DNA from: a virus
Direction: 5' to 3' (one strand)
Virus record (IMG/VR): IMGVR_UViG_3300048584_000027
Location: 1 to 41,500 of that record
DNA: 41,500 nt
Shown here piece by piece: positions 24,932-31,792 of the stretch. The position numbers and the translations under genes are program-made. The notes under the pieces are model-generated. The model saw only the letters and a list, made by a program, of their open reading frames with translations, made no database searches and was not told where the DNA came from. Positions within the stretch are counted from its first letter, which is position 1; the number at the start of each line of letters is the position of its first letter.

Positions 24932-24959
24932 ATTATATATATTCAGTATAATTTGTCAA
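24932..24959 (-). promoter_or_regulatory. Strong promoter, TTGACA N16 TATAAT, without a gene behind it
   Basis: Both boxes are perfect (TTGACA 24954-24959; TATAAT 24932-24937), spacing 16. It points left, away from the early genes and toward the terminator about 65 bp on. It lacks the CATCGAAAC leader of the other early promoters. Confidence 0.6.
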
Positions 24960-24978
24960 TTATTAAAACCAATCATAT

Positions 24979-25311
24979 TCATCGCACATTATCAAACTCA
25001 TCAATCTGTTTTTTTACCCACGCTATGCGTTTTTTGTTTTTGTGAAATGATTTGTCTTTAAGTTCTGAATAATAACAACTATCACTGCAATTAAACGGAT
25101 GAAGATGATGCAGTCCATCCCTAGAAATTCTATGCTCCAGCGTTAGACGCATCGGCTTAAAATAAACGCCAATCCTTTTACAGAATCTTTCTAGATTTCC
25201 ACATAGATCATAACGGGCAGAGAATTCATTAGTGAGCTTATCAGCCGTAGCCCAAGCGTAATAAGCTATATAAAATTTCTGCAAAACTTCATCGCATGAG
25301 TTATTTTTCAT
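24979..25311 (-). CDS. Stand-alone copy of the YIAYY-WATA domain (110 aa)
   Basis: Contains LQKFYIAYYAWATADKLTNE, FCKRIGVY and a C-terminal HKNKKRIAWVKKQIDEF. The same blocks form the C-terminal two thirds of the 33998-34480 protein (LQSFYIAYYKWATAEELTGE; HKNPERLAWVKQQIEAI). There they follow an SH3-like domain; here the SH3-like domain ends the gene just upstream (25301-26050), and the two genes overlap. Function unknown. It is the last gene of the leftward early region. Confidence 0.7.
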   Translation of the reverse strand: MKNNSCDEVLQKFYIAYYAWATADKLTNEFSARYDLCGNLERFCKRIGVYFKPMRLTLEHRISRDGLHHLHPFNCSDSCYYSELKDKSFHKNKKRIAWVKKQIDEFDNVR

Positions 25312-26050
25312 TTGTCACCTCAATATCAGTAGAGCATAATTCTGACTCAAATAGTTCTAATTTTAAATTTCCTTTTTCATTGTTTATATTCGGGTACGCC
25401 GCAAGAACTTGGTAAATAAACTCACTATTATAGTAGTTCCGTTTAACCTCCCACACTGTTGCATAAGTATTAGTATTTTTTATTTTTACCGTCTGCTTAA
25501 CGCTAAATTTGGGAATATCAATTCCGCTTTTTAAGTTATTCACTTGTAGCATTAATTGATTAATTTCTGATTGAAGATCTTCATTTTTAGATTTTATATC
25601 TTCTTTTTCTTGTATTAATTTTTCTTGTCCATCGCAAATAGCTTTTAATACAACCTGCAAGCGTTCTCTTTCTCTGCGGCTTCTTTCGATTTCCTCTTTC
25701 AAGTCATTATTAAGTTTACGTACCTCGGATTCAGAATTGGTTACTGTGTAAATTAATTCATCGACATTACCCGCGAGATCTATGCACAGATCTGTTTTCG
25801 GAAAACTGTCAGCCCATTCATGGTTAGATAATAAAGTATTGATAACGTCAACTTCTTTTTTGAATTGCGAAAGCTCGGCAATTTTATTATTTAATCCAGC
25901 CACGCTATTGATTAAATTAGTTCCAACAAGCGTAGCTCCCTCATTATCAAACGATAGATTAATGTGCTTACGTTCATTATCATTCATGATGCAAATCTTA
26001 AAAATTATCTTCAGATCATCAAGTAAATCAGAAAAATATTTGCTATCCAT
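25301..26050 (-). CDS. Coiled-coil protein with C-terminal SH3-like domain (249 aa)
   Basis: Residues about 40-190 form a long coiled coil (LNNKIAELSQFKKEVDVINT; KLNNDLKEEIERSRRERERL; KNEDLQSEINQLMLQVNNLK). The C-terminal 60 residues (FSVKQTVKIKNTNTYATVWE, FIYQVLAAYP) look like the small barrels found elsewhere in this phage. Start follows AGGCGGTG. It is AT-rich like 24979-25311. A scaffold or inhibitor role is imaginable, but nothing shows it. Confidence 0.65.
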   Translation of the reverse strand: MDSKYFSDLLDDLKIIFKICIMNDNERKHINLSFDNEGATLVGTNLINSVAGLNNKIAELSQFKKEVDVINTLLSNHEWADSFPKTDLCIDLAGNVDELIYTVTNSESEVRKLNNDLKEEIERSRRERERLQVVLKAICDGQEKLIQEKEDIKSKNEDLQSEINQLMLQVNNLKSGIDIPKFSVKQTVKIKNTNTYATVWEVKRNYYNSEFIYQVLAAYPNINNEKGNLKLELFESELCSTDIEVTNEK

Positions 26051-26102
26051 ATCACCGCCTTTTTTGTTGAAGTAAAATTAACTTAATAGTCATTATTGTT
26101 TT

Positions 26103-26321
26103 TTAAATTTCTTTATATGTAGCAAAATCGGGACATTTAGCAAGTTGATTTAATAGCGACTCGCTGAACCATTCTTTTTCGATATTGCCTCCTGTATGCT
26201 CAATCAAAATTAAATAGCTAGGCTCACGATCATCAAATTCGGCGCGACCGAAGACACGTCCGATATTTGGATAACATTTAGATAAAATTACAACTTGTTG
26301 ACCTATATGGAATTTAAACAT
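26103..26321 (-). CDS. SH3-like small protein (72 aa)
   Basis: MFKFHIGQQVVILSKCYPNI, then SYLILIEHTGG and a helical end. The opening is close to that of the 33998-34480 protein (MFKFELDQHVKVRS) and to 104-295 (MKFKKGDKVLAV). These look like one barrel family present in several copies. The gene follows 26324-26596 by two bases. Confidence 0.65.
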   Translation of the reverse strand: MFKFHIGQQVVILSKCYPNIGRVFGRAEFDDREPSYLILIEHTGGNIEKEWFSESLLNQLAKCPDFATYKEI

Positions 26322-26323
26322 TT

Positions 26324-26596
26324 TTACAATCCTATTGTGTTGTGATTTTCAGAATCAGATAAATATCTCAAAATAAAATCCAATCGCTTCTCTTCATACT
26401 CAATAATTGTGTTTTGCAGATTCGCCATAAATGCATCAATTAGCCTAACATTTGCCCACTCGCCAATTTGCACACGCTCGGCGCGCCTAAACTTCATCAC
26501 CTCTATGACATTTTTCCATTTATCAAGATTATCGTTGTAAAATTTCATCCATCTATCACAATCAGCCTTGCTCATTTCTCCACAATCACTAGTCAT
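26324..26596 (-). CDS. Hypothetical early protein (90 aa), helical
   Basis: CGEMSKADCDRWMKFYNDNL then KWKNVIEVMKFRRAERVQIG and a helix (LQNTIIEYEEKRLDFILRYL). GGGGG precedes the ATG. It is the first gene after a structured leader of about 240 nt (26597-26834), so its expression may be regulated at RNA level. No family recognised. Confidence 0.6.
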   Translation of the reverse strand: MTSDCGEMSKADCDRWMKFYNDNLDKWKNVIEVMKFRRAERVQIGEWANVRLIDAFMANLQNTIIEYEEKRLDFILRYLSDSENHNTIGL

Positions 26597-26834
26597 AAAT
26601 CCCCCGTTTTGTTGTTTTTAAATTGCCCGTCTCTTCCGAGCTGTCAAACCTGATCGGCGCAGCGGTTAACTAGCGTAGCTGATGCCTACATCATTTTGCG
26701 ATTATCGCCGCGCTTCTTGAGCTTGGAGGCCATCAATTTGATTGATATTTAAGACAAATGAGCTACACCTCACAAAAATATCAATCAACGCTAACGGCGG
26801 CGCATTTCGTAGATGATGCACCTACGTTTTAATG
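26597..26834 (-). ncRNA. Structured 5' leader with long stem-loop (cis-regulatory candidate)
   Basis: Transcription from the 26840-26868 promoter would give a 240-nt leader before 26324-26596. It holds a perfect 13-bp stem with arms TTGATTGATATTT (26738-26750) and its complement (26776-26788) around a 25-nt loop. Several smaller hairpins flank it (CGTAG..CTACG, TGATG..CATCA), and GC blocks that could pair lie on both sides (CGCCG near 26706, CGGCG near 26795). A 15-codon frame starting MASKLKKRGDN lies just after the long stem and ends TAG. No known riboswitch class is recognised. Confidence 0.4.
26738..26788. repeat. Perfect 13-bp inverted repeat, 25-nt loop
   Basis: Arms TTGATTGATATTT and AAATATCAATCAA. 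Too long and with too large a loop for an ordinary terminator and not followed by T on either strand. It is the core of the leader described in the surrounding entry. Confidence 0.85.
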
Positions 26835-26839
26835 TAATA

Positions 26840-26868
26840 ACTATAATACAGTTGTAGATATATGTCAA
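26840..26868 (-). promoter_or_regulatory. Early promoter, TTGACA N17 TATAGT
   Basis: TTGACA (26863-26868) and TATAGT (26840-26845) on the minus strand, followed by TATTACATT, the shared early leader type. It starts just below the ssb stop codon and drives the leader and 26596-24979 genes. Confidence 0.8.
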
Positions 26869-26879
26869 ATAAAAATATG

Positions 26880-27353
26880 TCAGAATGGTATATCGTCGTA
26901 GAAATCCATAGGCGCTTCGTTGTTGGCGACTGGCTCTACATTTTTAGCCTGCGCTTTTTTCGATCCGCTGAATTTTTGCTCCTCTTTTTTGTCATCGCCG
27001 CTAGTTTTTCCGCCCAACATTTGCAGCGTACCACCAACATTTACAACAACTTCCGTGGTGTATTTCTCTGTTCCGTCCCGATCTGTCCATTTGCGGGTTT
27101 GTAGCGCGCCTTCAATGTAGACCTGCGAACCTTTTCGCAAGTACTCGCCTGCGATTTCAGCCAGTTTTCCGAAAATCACAACACGGTGCCATTCTGTTTT
27201 TTCTTTCTGCTCGCCTGTCACCTTGTCACGCCAGCTTTCCGATGTTGCTAGCGCTAGGTTTGCTATCGCCGATCCGTCCGCCGTGTAATGCACATCGGGA
27301 TCGCGCCCCAAATTTCCGACAAGAATTACTTTGTTAACGCCTTTTTTTGCCAT
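26880..27353 (-). CDS. ssb: Single-stranded DNA-binding protein (157 aa)
   Basis: Coats ssDNA in replication and recombination. The OB-fold is clear: [70 protein letters not shown] low-complexity linker leads to the acidic tip MDFYDDIPF, which recruits host replication partners in bacterial SSBs. Length is normal. It lies downstream of the exonuclease module, so it probably serves phage recombination and replication together. Confidence 0.95.
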   Translation of the reverse strand: MAKKGVNKVILVGNLGRDPDVHYTADGSAIANLALATSESWRDKVTGEQKEKTEWHRVVIFGKLAEIAGEYLRKGSQVYIEGALQTRKWTDRDGTEKYTTEVVVNVGGTLQMLGGKTSGDDKKEEQKFSGSKKAQAKNVEPVANNEAPMDFYDDIPF

Positions 27354-27365
27354 GTCATCCGCCGT

Positions 27366-27533
27366 TTAATATTTTATTTTCAGAAACTCAATTTCATTAT
27401 TTTTTATTGCAGTCATTAATTTTATTGCATCTGCCGGATTTAACCCGCCGATTTCAACGAGATCACACACAACAACAACCTCAATTACTTTTTTATGACA
27501 AATCTCATCTAAATCCTTATCATTAGATATCAT
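27366..27533 (-). CDS. Small early protein (55 aa)
   Basis: MISNDKDLDEICHKKVIEVV, then a hydrophobic stretch VVVCDLVEIGG and a helix (PADAIKLMTAIKN). The ATG is two bases after the stop of 27535-28131, so coupling is likely, and a weak GGTG precedes it. It fills the gap between that gene and ssb. Function unknown. Confidence 0.55.
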   Translation of the reverse strand: MISNDKDLDEICHKKVIEVVVVCDLVEIGGLNPADAIKLMTAIKNNEIEFLKIKY

Positions 27534-27534
27534 A

Positions 27535-28131
27535 TCATTCACCATTTTTGTTATTTAGCTCATCGATGCGAATTTTTGCTACATCGTCCGCGATAGTCGA
27601 ATCACCTGCGCTCATGGATTTTTTAGCCGCTTGCAGTTTCTGAAAAATTTGATCAGGATTTTCTTCTTTCGATGCCCACTCAGTAAACGCTTGTAAAATA
27701 TCAGCCGATGAGCGCTTAGGTTTTTCTACTTGCTTTTTAATCTCAAGCTTATCAATGCGATACTCTGATCGTTTTCCTCTTGACGTTGCCAACATTAACG
27801 AAAATGGAGAATCGATATCACTCAGTGCGACTACTCTAATGCCACCGATTGCGACGCCACCAAACCGAATTGACGGATCGCCTTTTATGCAGATCGTCTT
27901 ACCGATCCAGTCATCTGCACGATCACCCCAACCTGCGATTATTAGCCTCCGCATTGTTTTCGATGGTTTGTATGGTCTGCCATCGAATCCCGCTAAATGT
28001 ACGTTAACTGGCTGCTCTTTTGATCCTGAGGTTACAGCGGTAACAACTGCTGTAATATCAGTACTTTGCACGTCCTCGTAATTAAGTTGGTCAGATTTTG
28101 GAACTACTGACGCTCTTAGATCTACGCTCAT
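27535..28131 (-). CDS. Recombination-module protein of unknown role (198 aa)
   Basis: Residues about 1-125 are beta-rich with basic patches (YKPSKTMRRLIIAGWGD, KTICIKGDPSIRFGGVAIGG, LMLATSRGKRSEYRIDKL). The rest is helical (ILQAFTEWASKEENPDQIFQ). It lies between the RecE-like exonuclease (overlap of four bases) and ssb. Phages usually place a strand-annealing protein here, and the SSB-like beta part would fit DNA binding. I do not recognise a Bet, RecT or ERF signature, so annealing is inference only. Confidence 0.6.
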   Translation of the reverse strand: MSVDLRASVVPKSDQLNYEDVQSTDITAVVTAVTSGSKEQPVNVHLAGFDGRPYKPSKTMRRLIIAGWGDRADDWIGKTICIKGDPSIRFGGVAIGGIRVVALSDIDSPFSLMLATSRGKRSEYRIDKLEIKKQVEKPKRSSADILQAFTEWASKEENPDQIFQKLQAAKKSMSAGDSTIADDVAKIRIDELNNKNGE

Positions 28132-28973
28132 GAGAATGCTACCTCGTCGTTAAATTCATCATCAAATACGTATGACGGCAGCCCGATTGAGTCATTTGGT
28201 AGGACAATGCCGGAATATTTCAGCTCCTCATGTTCCTGGCATAAAACTAGCAAATCCAGCGCTTTAAACATTTCAGCGCGTCCAAGCTCAAGCGAATCTT
28301 CGTCTATAAAATACATACAGTTACGGTAAGGCGCTGAATTTTCTATCGCAAAAAAGCAAAATTGGTTTAACTTTCGACCAGTTGCCAACTCCAAAACGTA
28401 TAAATAAAAAGCCGCTTGAATGTGATAACCGTATTGTAAAAACGCTTGACTAAATCCACGTGGTGAAATATCGCGGCAGGTTTTTATGTCTAGCGGATAC
28501 GGGTGTTGATCTGAATATCGATCAAATCTACACTTCAACTGCAACCCTGTTCTCGGGCATGTTGCGAACATCGACAGCTCAGACTCCCCGGGTGACATCA
28601 TGTAATAGACAAATTCGTTATTAAGCATGGCAAAGTCACACATTTTTTTTACTATGTGCCCCTCACCTTTTATTAGTATTTTGTCTTCATCGTAGGATTC
28701 CGCTAACTCTTTGAATAGTTTACTTGATCGAGTCTGAATATCTGGCATTATCAGGTATTCACGATCAAAAACATCCGGCTCCAGTAGTTTGCAGTGAACC
28801 GCACTTCCAATGTGCGCGGATTTGCTGCCACTAAATTTGTTAAAATAAAAATTTGCGGGGCTTTTGCTGATTGATTTGATCGTAGTAGATCCGATTGCTT
28901 TGTTGGCGTGATAATCCTCTGCACTCATGCCAGAGATCACGCCGTGCAAGATTATTTCGTTGATATTTCTCAT
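28128..28973 (-). CDS. RecE/exonuclease VIII-like nuclease, PD-(D/E)XK (281 aa)
   Basis: Degrades one DNA strand for phage recombination. Pattern of the DUF3799/RecE C-terminal domain: GMSAEDYHANKAIGSTTIKS, FKIG-like AHIGSAVHCKLLEPD (residues 54-68), then RFDRYSD (D151) and LDIKTCRD (161-168; the D-x-K catalytic pair), and FLQYGYHIQAAFYL. All expected active-site elements are present. Neighbours (unknown DNA-binding candidate, ssb) form a recombination operon. Confidence 0.85.
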   Translation of the reverse strand: MRNINEIILHGVISGMSAEDYHANKAIGSTTIKSISKSPANFYFNKFSGSKSAHIGSAVHCKLLEPDVFDREYLIMPDIQTRSSKLFKELAESYDEDKILIKGEGHIVKKMCDFAMLNNEFVYYMMSPGESELSMFATCPRTGLQLKCRFDRYSDQHPYPLDIKTCRDISPRGFSQAFLQYGYHIQAAFYLYVLELATGRKLNQFCFFAIENSAPYRNCMYFIDEDSLELGRAEMFKALDLLVLCQEHEELKYSGIVLPNDSIGLPSYVFDDEFNDEVAFS

Positions 28974-29302
28974 TATACACAGTCCTGCATTGCGTAGTAT
29001 TCATCGGCACCGCGATTTGAGTTATATGCCATTCTTTCATGCACATATTCAGAAATAGCGATTTTGTGCGCCATCTCAAAAGCAGCATTTTCTAGCGTTT
29101 CTTGAAGACGCAAATCAAGGAAGGCATAATCTATAACAGATTGATTTAAATTGTTTGATAGCCCAATCTCTGCAAGCATTGTCTGAAAATGATGTAGCAT
29201 TATTTTTTGTTCATACATCAACGCGAATTGATAAATTCTTTCCATGTCTTCGACGGTTAGCGCCGCTTCTAGCGCTTCAAGCTCCTTAATTGTGTTACTC
29301 AT
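28973..29302 (-). CDS. Hypothetical early protein (109 aa)
   Basis: Start MSNTIKELEALEAAL is chosen by GAGG 9 nt before it. Helical throughout (VEDMERIYQFALMYEQKIML; AEIGLSNNLNQSVIDYAFLD). It is first behind the 29334-29361 promoter and overlaps the exonuclease start by one base, so it leads the recombination operon. No family recognised. Confidence 0.6.
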   Translation of the reverse strand: MSNTIKELEALEAALTVEDMERIYQFALMYEQKIMLHHFQTMLAEIGLSNNLNQSVIDYAFLDLRLQETLENAAFEMAHKIAISEYVHERMAYNSNRGADEYYAMQDCV

Positions 29303-29333
29303 AATCATTACCTCATGTGTTTGTGTGATAGTA

Positions 29334-29361
29334 ATTATATCATGTGCAGATATTCCAGCAA
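29334..29361 (-). promoter_or_regulatory. Promoter of the recombination operon, TTGCTG N16 TATAAT
   Basis: TATAAT (29334-29339) with TTGCTG (29356-29361) on the minus strand. A 13-bp inverted repeat (29342-29376) covers the spacer and -35, so a repressor bound there would block it. Its -35 region (TTTGTTGCT) is the same as at 34538. Confidence 0.55.
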
Positions 29362-29376
29362 CAAATATCTGCACAT
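29342..29376. promoter_or_regulatory. Operator-like 13-bp inverted repeat
   Basis: ATGTGCAGATATT and AATATCTGCACAT around nine bases. It overlaps the promoter of the recombination operon. The leftward transcript has no T-run after it, so a terminator for 29383-29685 is unlikely. The plus strand does have T-rich sequence after it, but no plus-strand gene precedes it. Confidence 0.55.
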
Positions 29377-29382
29377 TTTTAT

Positions 29383-29685
29383 TTATTTTTTAAGCTTTTT
29401 TAAATCGCTGTTGATTGAGTGATACATGATTCCAATCATGACAAAAGATGTGGTAACAAAGATTTTTGCGTCGATCTGCGTGCCCGTTAGAGCGACAAAA
29501 AGCAGCGCCCCAGCGAGTGCGGTTAGTGCAGATTTTATTTTAAAACCAGCTAGATAGCCGTGCAAACATCCTCCAAAAATCGCACCGCATGTAAACAGCC
29601 AGCCAAGACTATCTGTATGAATAATAGCCAAGCCAGCCGACGCTCCAACACTGAACAACGCACCATATTTTTTCAAGTCGATCAT
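29383..29685 (-). CDS. Small membrane protein, three hydrophobic segments (100 aa)
   Basis: Hydrophobic segments at about 9-24 (ALFSVGASAGLAIIHT), 28-47 (GWLFTCGAIFGGCLHGYLAG) and 53-68/75-88, ending DLKKLKK. CAGGAG precedes the ATG. Size and topology resemble phage holins or small inner-membrane exclusion proteins. It is in the early region, away from the lysis cassette, which speaks against holin. Confidence 0.55.
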   Translation of the reverse strand: MIDLKKYGALFSVGASAGLAIIHTDSLGWLFTCGAIFGGCLHGYLAGFKIKSALTALAGALLFVALTGTQIDAKIFVTTSFVMIGIMYHSINSDLKKLKK

Positions 29686-29726
29686 TTGTAAACTCCTGTA
29701 ATTTCACCATTGTTGTGTAAATGCCA

Positions 29727-30101
29727 TCACTCCAGTACTCTGATTTTTAAGATAATTTCACCTCCTTTTACTATTTTTCCACGTTCAACAGACAGCCGAT
29801 CAACTTGCTCATCATCAACGATAAAATTTGCATGTATAAGCGAATCGAGCGTACTTTTTAAGACGTTATCAATGTCTCTTTTTCGTCTATCTGGAGCGTT
29901 TGCGACAATCCGCACACTAACGCGATCTTTGATCTTTAAATCAAGACCAAGGATTTTTATCTGAGCGATAACAGACTTTCGAAAACTCTTGCCTTTTTTG
30001 CTGATATATGTATGCCCGTTAGCGTGTCGCCAATATGAATTGATTGACGGCGGCCACGGCAGAGTAAAATTAAATTCATTCAATTTAAAAATCCCATTCA
30101 T
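29727..30101 (-). CDS. rusA: RusA-type Holliday junction resolvase (124 aa)
   Basis: Cleaves four-way DNA junctions in recombination and before packaging. Family motifs: LPWPPSINSYWRH (14-26), the acidic core APDRRKRDIDNVLKSTLDSL (D71, D76, D78, K82) and FIVDDEQVDRLSVERG (93-108). Full length. Overlaps the DUF6378-like gene upstream. Confidence 0.92.
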   Translation of the reverse strand: MNGIFKLNEFNFTLPWPPSINSYWRHANGHTYISKKGKSFRKSVIAQIKILGLDLKIKDRVSVRIVANAPDRRKRDIDNVLKSTLDSLIHANFIVDDEQVDRLSVERGKIVKGGEIILKIRVLE

Positions 30102-30366
30102 TTGCCGATTCGGCTCGCTCTAACGCATCAACAACGAGCTGGGCATAACCTGCGATATCCGCCCAACTATCTATATAATCCGGATCGCCGTTCAGGATTC
30201 GCCCTATTTTGTGACAAATCATTTCAAGCGCTTCAATCTGATACGGCTTGTAGCCAGCCGATCTGCTGTGAATGATGTTTTTTAACGCCTGCATAATGTG
30301 TGCGCTGGACTCAAAATTTCCATAAACCGCGCCGCGCTGCGTGAGAATATTTTTTATTTCAGTCAT
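30085..30366 (-). CDS. Conserved phage protein, DUF6378-like (93 aa)
   Basis: Has ILTQRGAVYGNFESSAHIMQ, then LEMICHKIGRILNGDPDYID-SWADIAGYA. The RG..YG.f........i and ei.HKi.RI..G....DsW.DiaGYa blocks are typical of a widespread phage family of unknown role, sometimes compared to MazG-like folds. It sits beside rusA. Confidence 0.75.
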   Translation of the reverse strand: MTEIKNILTQRGAVYGNFESSAHIMQALKNIIHSRSAGYKPYQIEALEMICHKIGRILNGDPDYIDSWADIAGYAQLVVDALERAESANEWDF

Positions 30367-30562
30367 TTACTTTGCTCCCATGCACATCACGTTGCGCAAG
30401 CATTGCGTCAGCATATTCGTATGCAGTTTCCACATGGCAGATCATCAACTCAGCGCCGCTGTTATATAACCCGCAATCACTCCAATAAACGTCCATTAAT
30501 GCTGCCATTGCTTTAGCTGCAAAATAATCACGCAATGAAATTTTGTCTGTTAATTCAGTCAT
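30359..30562 (-). CDS. Conserved small phage protein, LRDYFAAKAM type (67 aa)
   Basis: Start MTELTDKISLRDYFAAKAMA, with GGAG before the ATG. The iSLRDYFAAKAM block occurs in small proteins of many enterobacterial and related phages, without known role. The start overlaps the stop of 30559-30885 as ATGA. Confidence 0.7.
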   Translation of the reverse strand: MTELTDKISLRDYFAAKAMAALMDVYWSDCGLYNSGAELMICHVETAYEYADAMLAQRDVHGSKVND

Positions 30563-30885
30563 TTTATTACTCCAAAATCCAAATCCACCCCGCTCAACGT
30601 GGAATTTCCGCCAACTCTGCAATTTCCGCCTATTTCACTGTAATTTTTTATTTTTGCATTTCCCGTTATTCGCGAATTTCCAAACCCATAACTGCCATCA
30701 TAGATCCAGCAATTCCCGCTATGACTAAGATTTTTTTCTGACTCAATAAATCCGCCGAGATCGCCTTTTTTTACATCTCCAAAGTCACGTAAGGCTCTGA
30801 TTCTATACATTGTATACGACTTACAAGTGCCATCTTCTAACTCCACCAAAAATGATTCTTCCTTAACTAACTCATATTTAATCAT
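30559..30885 (-). CDS. Hexapeptide-repeat phage protein (108 aa)
   Basis: Start MIKYELVKEE follows AAGGAG. TMYRIRALRDFGDVKKGDLG-GFIESEKNLSHSGNCWIYDG is the usual opening of a lambdoid family. Left-handed beta-helix-like repeats follow (SYGFGNSRITGNAKIKNYSE, NCRVGGNSTLSG). This copy is short, with about five coils; longer relatives exist. Role unknown. Confidence 0.7.
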   Translation of the reverse strand: MIKYELVKEESFLVELEDGTCKSYTMYRIRALRDFGDVKKGDLGGFIESEKNLSHSGNCWIYDGSYGFGNSRITGNAKIKNYSEIGGNCRVGGNSTLSGVDLDFGVIK

Positions 30886-30938
30886 TTCAGCATCTCCTTT
30901 ATAAACTCTTCCCATGTGTCAAGCTCTTTTTCGATCAT
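30882..30938 (-). CDS. 18-aa leader peptide coupled to 30559-30885
   Basis: ATG (complement of 30936-30938) lies 8 nt after AGGTG and encodes MIEKELDTWEEFIKEMLK. Its stop overlaps the start of the next gene as ATGA. The next gene's ribosome site lies inside it. It is the first frame after the 30966-30994 promoter. It may be a true microprotein or a translational coupler. Confidence 0.45.
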   Translation of the reverse strand: MIEKELDTWEEFIKEMLK

Positions 30939-30965
30939 CTAAATCACCTCGCTTGCGATGTAGTA

Positions 30966-30994
30966 ACTATAGTTAATATTTGCTTATATGTCAA
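30966..30994 (-). promoter_or_regulatory. Early promoter, TTGACA N17 TATAGT
   Basis: TTGACA (30989-30994), TATAGT (30966-30971), spacer TATAAGCAAATATTAAC, leader TACTACATCG. A full match to the shared early pattern; drives 30938 leftward. Confidence 0.85.
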
Positions 30995-31004
30995 CTGTTA
31001 TTCC

Positions 31005-31496
31005 TTATTTAATCAATTCATCGTATGAAATAAATGTAACCACCCCGCCGCTGCATGTATCGATTGTCGCCGCAAATTCAACCGCTTCAATTGCCGATTT
31101 CCCGAGTTTCATGGCCGCCAAGGCAAAATAACACCCAGATCCGATGGCGAAAGACTGATCGCCGCTTGATATTATATTAAGCTTACACTCCTCTGATTCG
31201 TCCATCTTAGTAAAATTAAATATTTTTTTGTTATCAGTTAATAGCACAGCTCCCTGATATCCTGATTTTGAAAATTTATTTCCATACCGCAATCCAGACT
31301 CAAGAGCGCGGATGATTTCATAATAAAAACCAGGATTCCCAGCGTTAGCAAATGCAATTATTTTATGCCCCTCAATCCGCCAATCCGCGCCATCACAAAC
31401 GTGAATTTTTTTTTCATTATCGGACACTATATCGCCACCAGCCGTAACGCGCCCGTCTGCCGCCAATGTTTCACCATCCCATGCAATCGTTGTCAT
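31005..31496 (-). CDS. Proteasome-like (HslV-type) Ntn hydrolase (163 aa)
   Basis: The opening MTTIAWDGETLAADGRVT is that of phage proteins related to proteasome beta/HslV subunits; after removal of Met, Thr2 would be the nucleophile. Further signs are NEKKIHV (the lysine region), KIIAFANAGNPG, and FAIGSGCYFALAAMKLGKSA-IEAVEFAATIDTCSGG, the glycine-rich end typical of the fold. Substrate is unknown and no HslU/unfoldase is encoded here. Two operator-like palindromes (31527-31571) lie just upstream. Confidence 0.8.
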   Translation of the reverse strand: MTTIAWDGETLAADGRVTAGGDIVSDNEKKIHVCDGADWRIEGHKIIAFANAGNPGFYYEIIRALESGLRYGNKFSKSGYQGAVLLTDNKKIFNFTKMDESEECKLNIISSGDQSFAIGSGCYFALAAMKLGKSAIEAVEFAATIDTCSGGVVTFISYDELIK

Positions 31497-31526
31497 TGTA
31501 TTTCCTAATTATTTTTAGTTTTAAGT

Positions 31527-31571
31527 TGTTTCCAAAATGGAATAGCCGAACTGTTTCCATTTTGGAAACAG
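31527..31571. promoter_or_regulatory. Paired palindromes upstream of the proteasome-like gene
   Basis: Two related sites: GTTTCC-AAAAT-GGAA at 31528-31542 and the perfect 8-bp-arm palindrome CTGTTTCC-ATTTT-GGAAACAG at 31551-31571. Together they also make a 16-bp inverted repeat (31527-31542 with 31555-31570). Two like palindromes 30-70 bp before a start codon are typical of repressor operators, but an RNA stem is equally possible. No T-run follows. Confidence 0.55.
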
Positions 31572-31588
31572 CTGCACTACTTTATATG

Positions 31589-31792
31589 TTAATCGTCTCG
31601 ATCATTAAGCGCGTCTTCGACATCCGAGCCACGTATAAAATCGTAGGCGGCGCATGACATTTTCCAAAATCGTTGCGTTATTGAATTGTCATGCTCGTAA
31701 AATTTGAAATCAGGCGGATATTCATATCCGTGCATTGATGCGAAAATCCTTGCAAGCTCATTGGCCTGGCGAATTAATTCACTGTTTTTCAT
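31589..31792 (-). CDS. Small conserved early protein (67 aa)
   Basis: MKNSELIRQANELARIFASMHG-YEYPPDFKFYEHDNS, then RFWKMSCAAYDFIRGSDVED. ATG chosen with GAGAG before it; a GTG three codons earlier is possible. The pattern of Arg/Asn N-terminal helix and YDF...D end is common among small phage proteins. Role unknown. Confidence 0.6.
   Translation of the reverse strand: MKNSELIRQANELARIFASMHGYEYPPDFKFYEHDNSITQRFWKMSCAAYDFIRGSDVEDALNDRDD

Noticed and set aside
26597-26834. Coding gene in the leader (MASKLKKRGDN frame)
   Set aside because: It ends after 15 codons at TAG and has only a poor ribosome site. It is noted within the leader entry but not called as a gene.
29342-29376. Rho-independent terminator of 29383-29685
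   Set aside because: In the direction of that gene no T-run follows the stem. Only the plus strand has one, where no gene precedes.
29383-29685. Second holin
   Set aside because: The membrane topology would fit, but the gene is in the early recombination region, far from the endolysin and behind early promoters. It is left as a membrane protein of unknown role.
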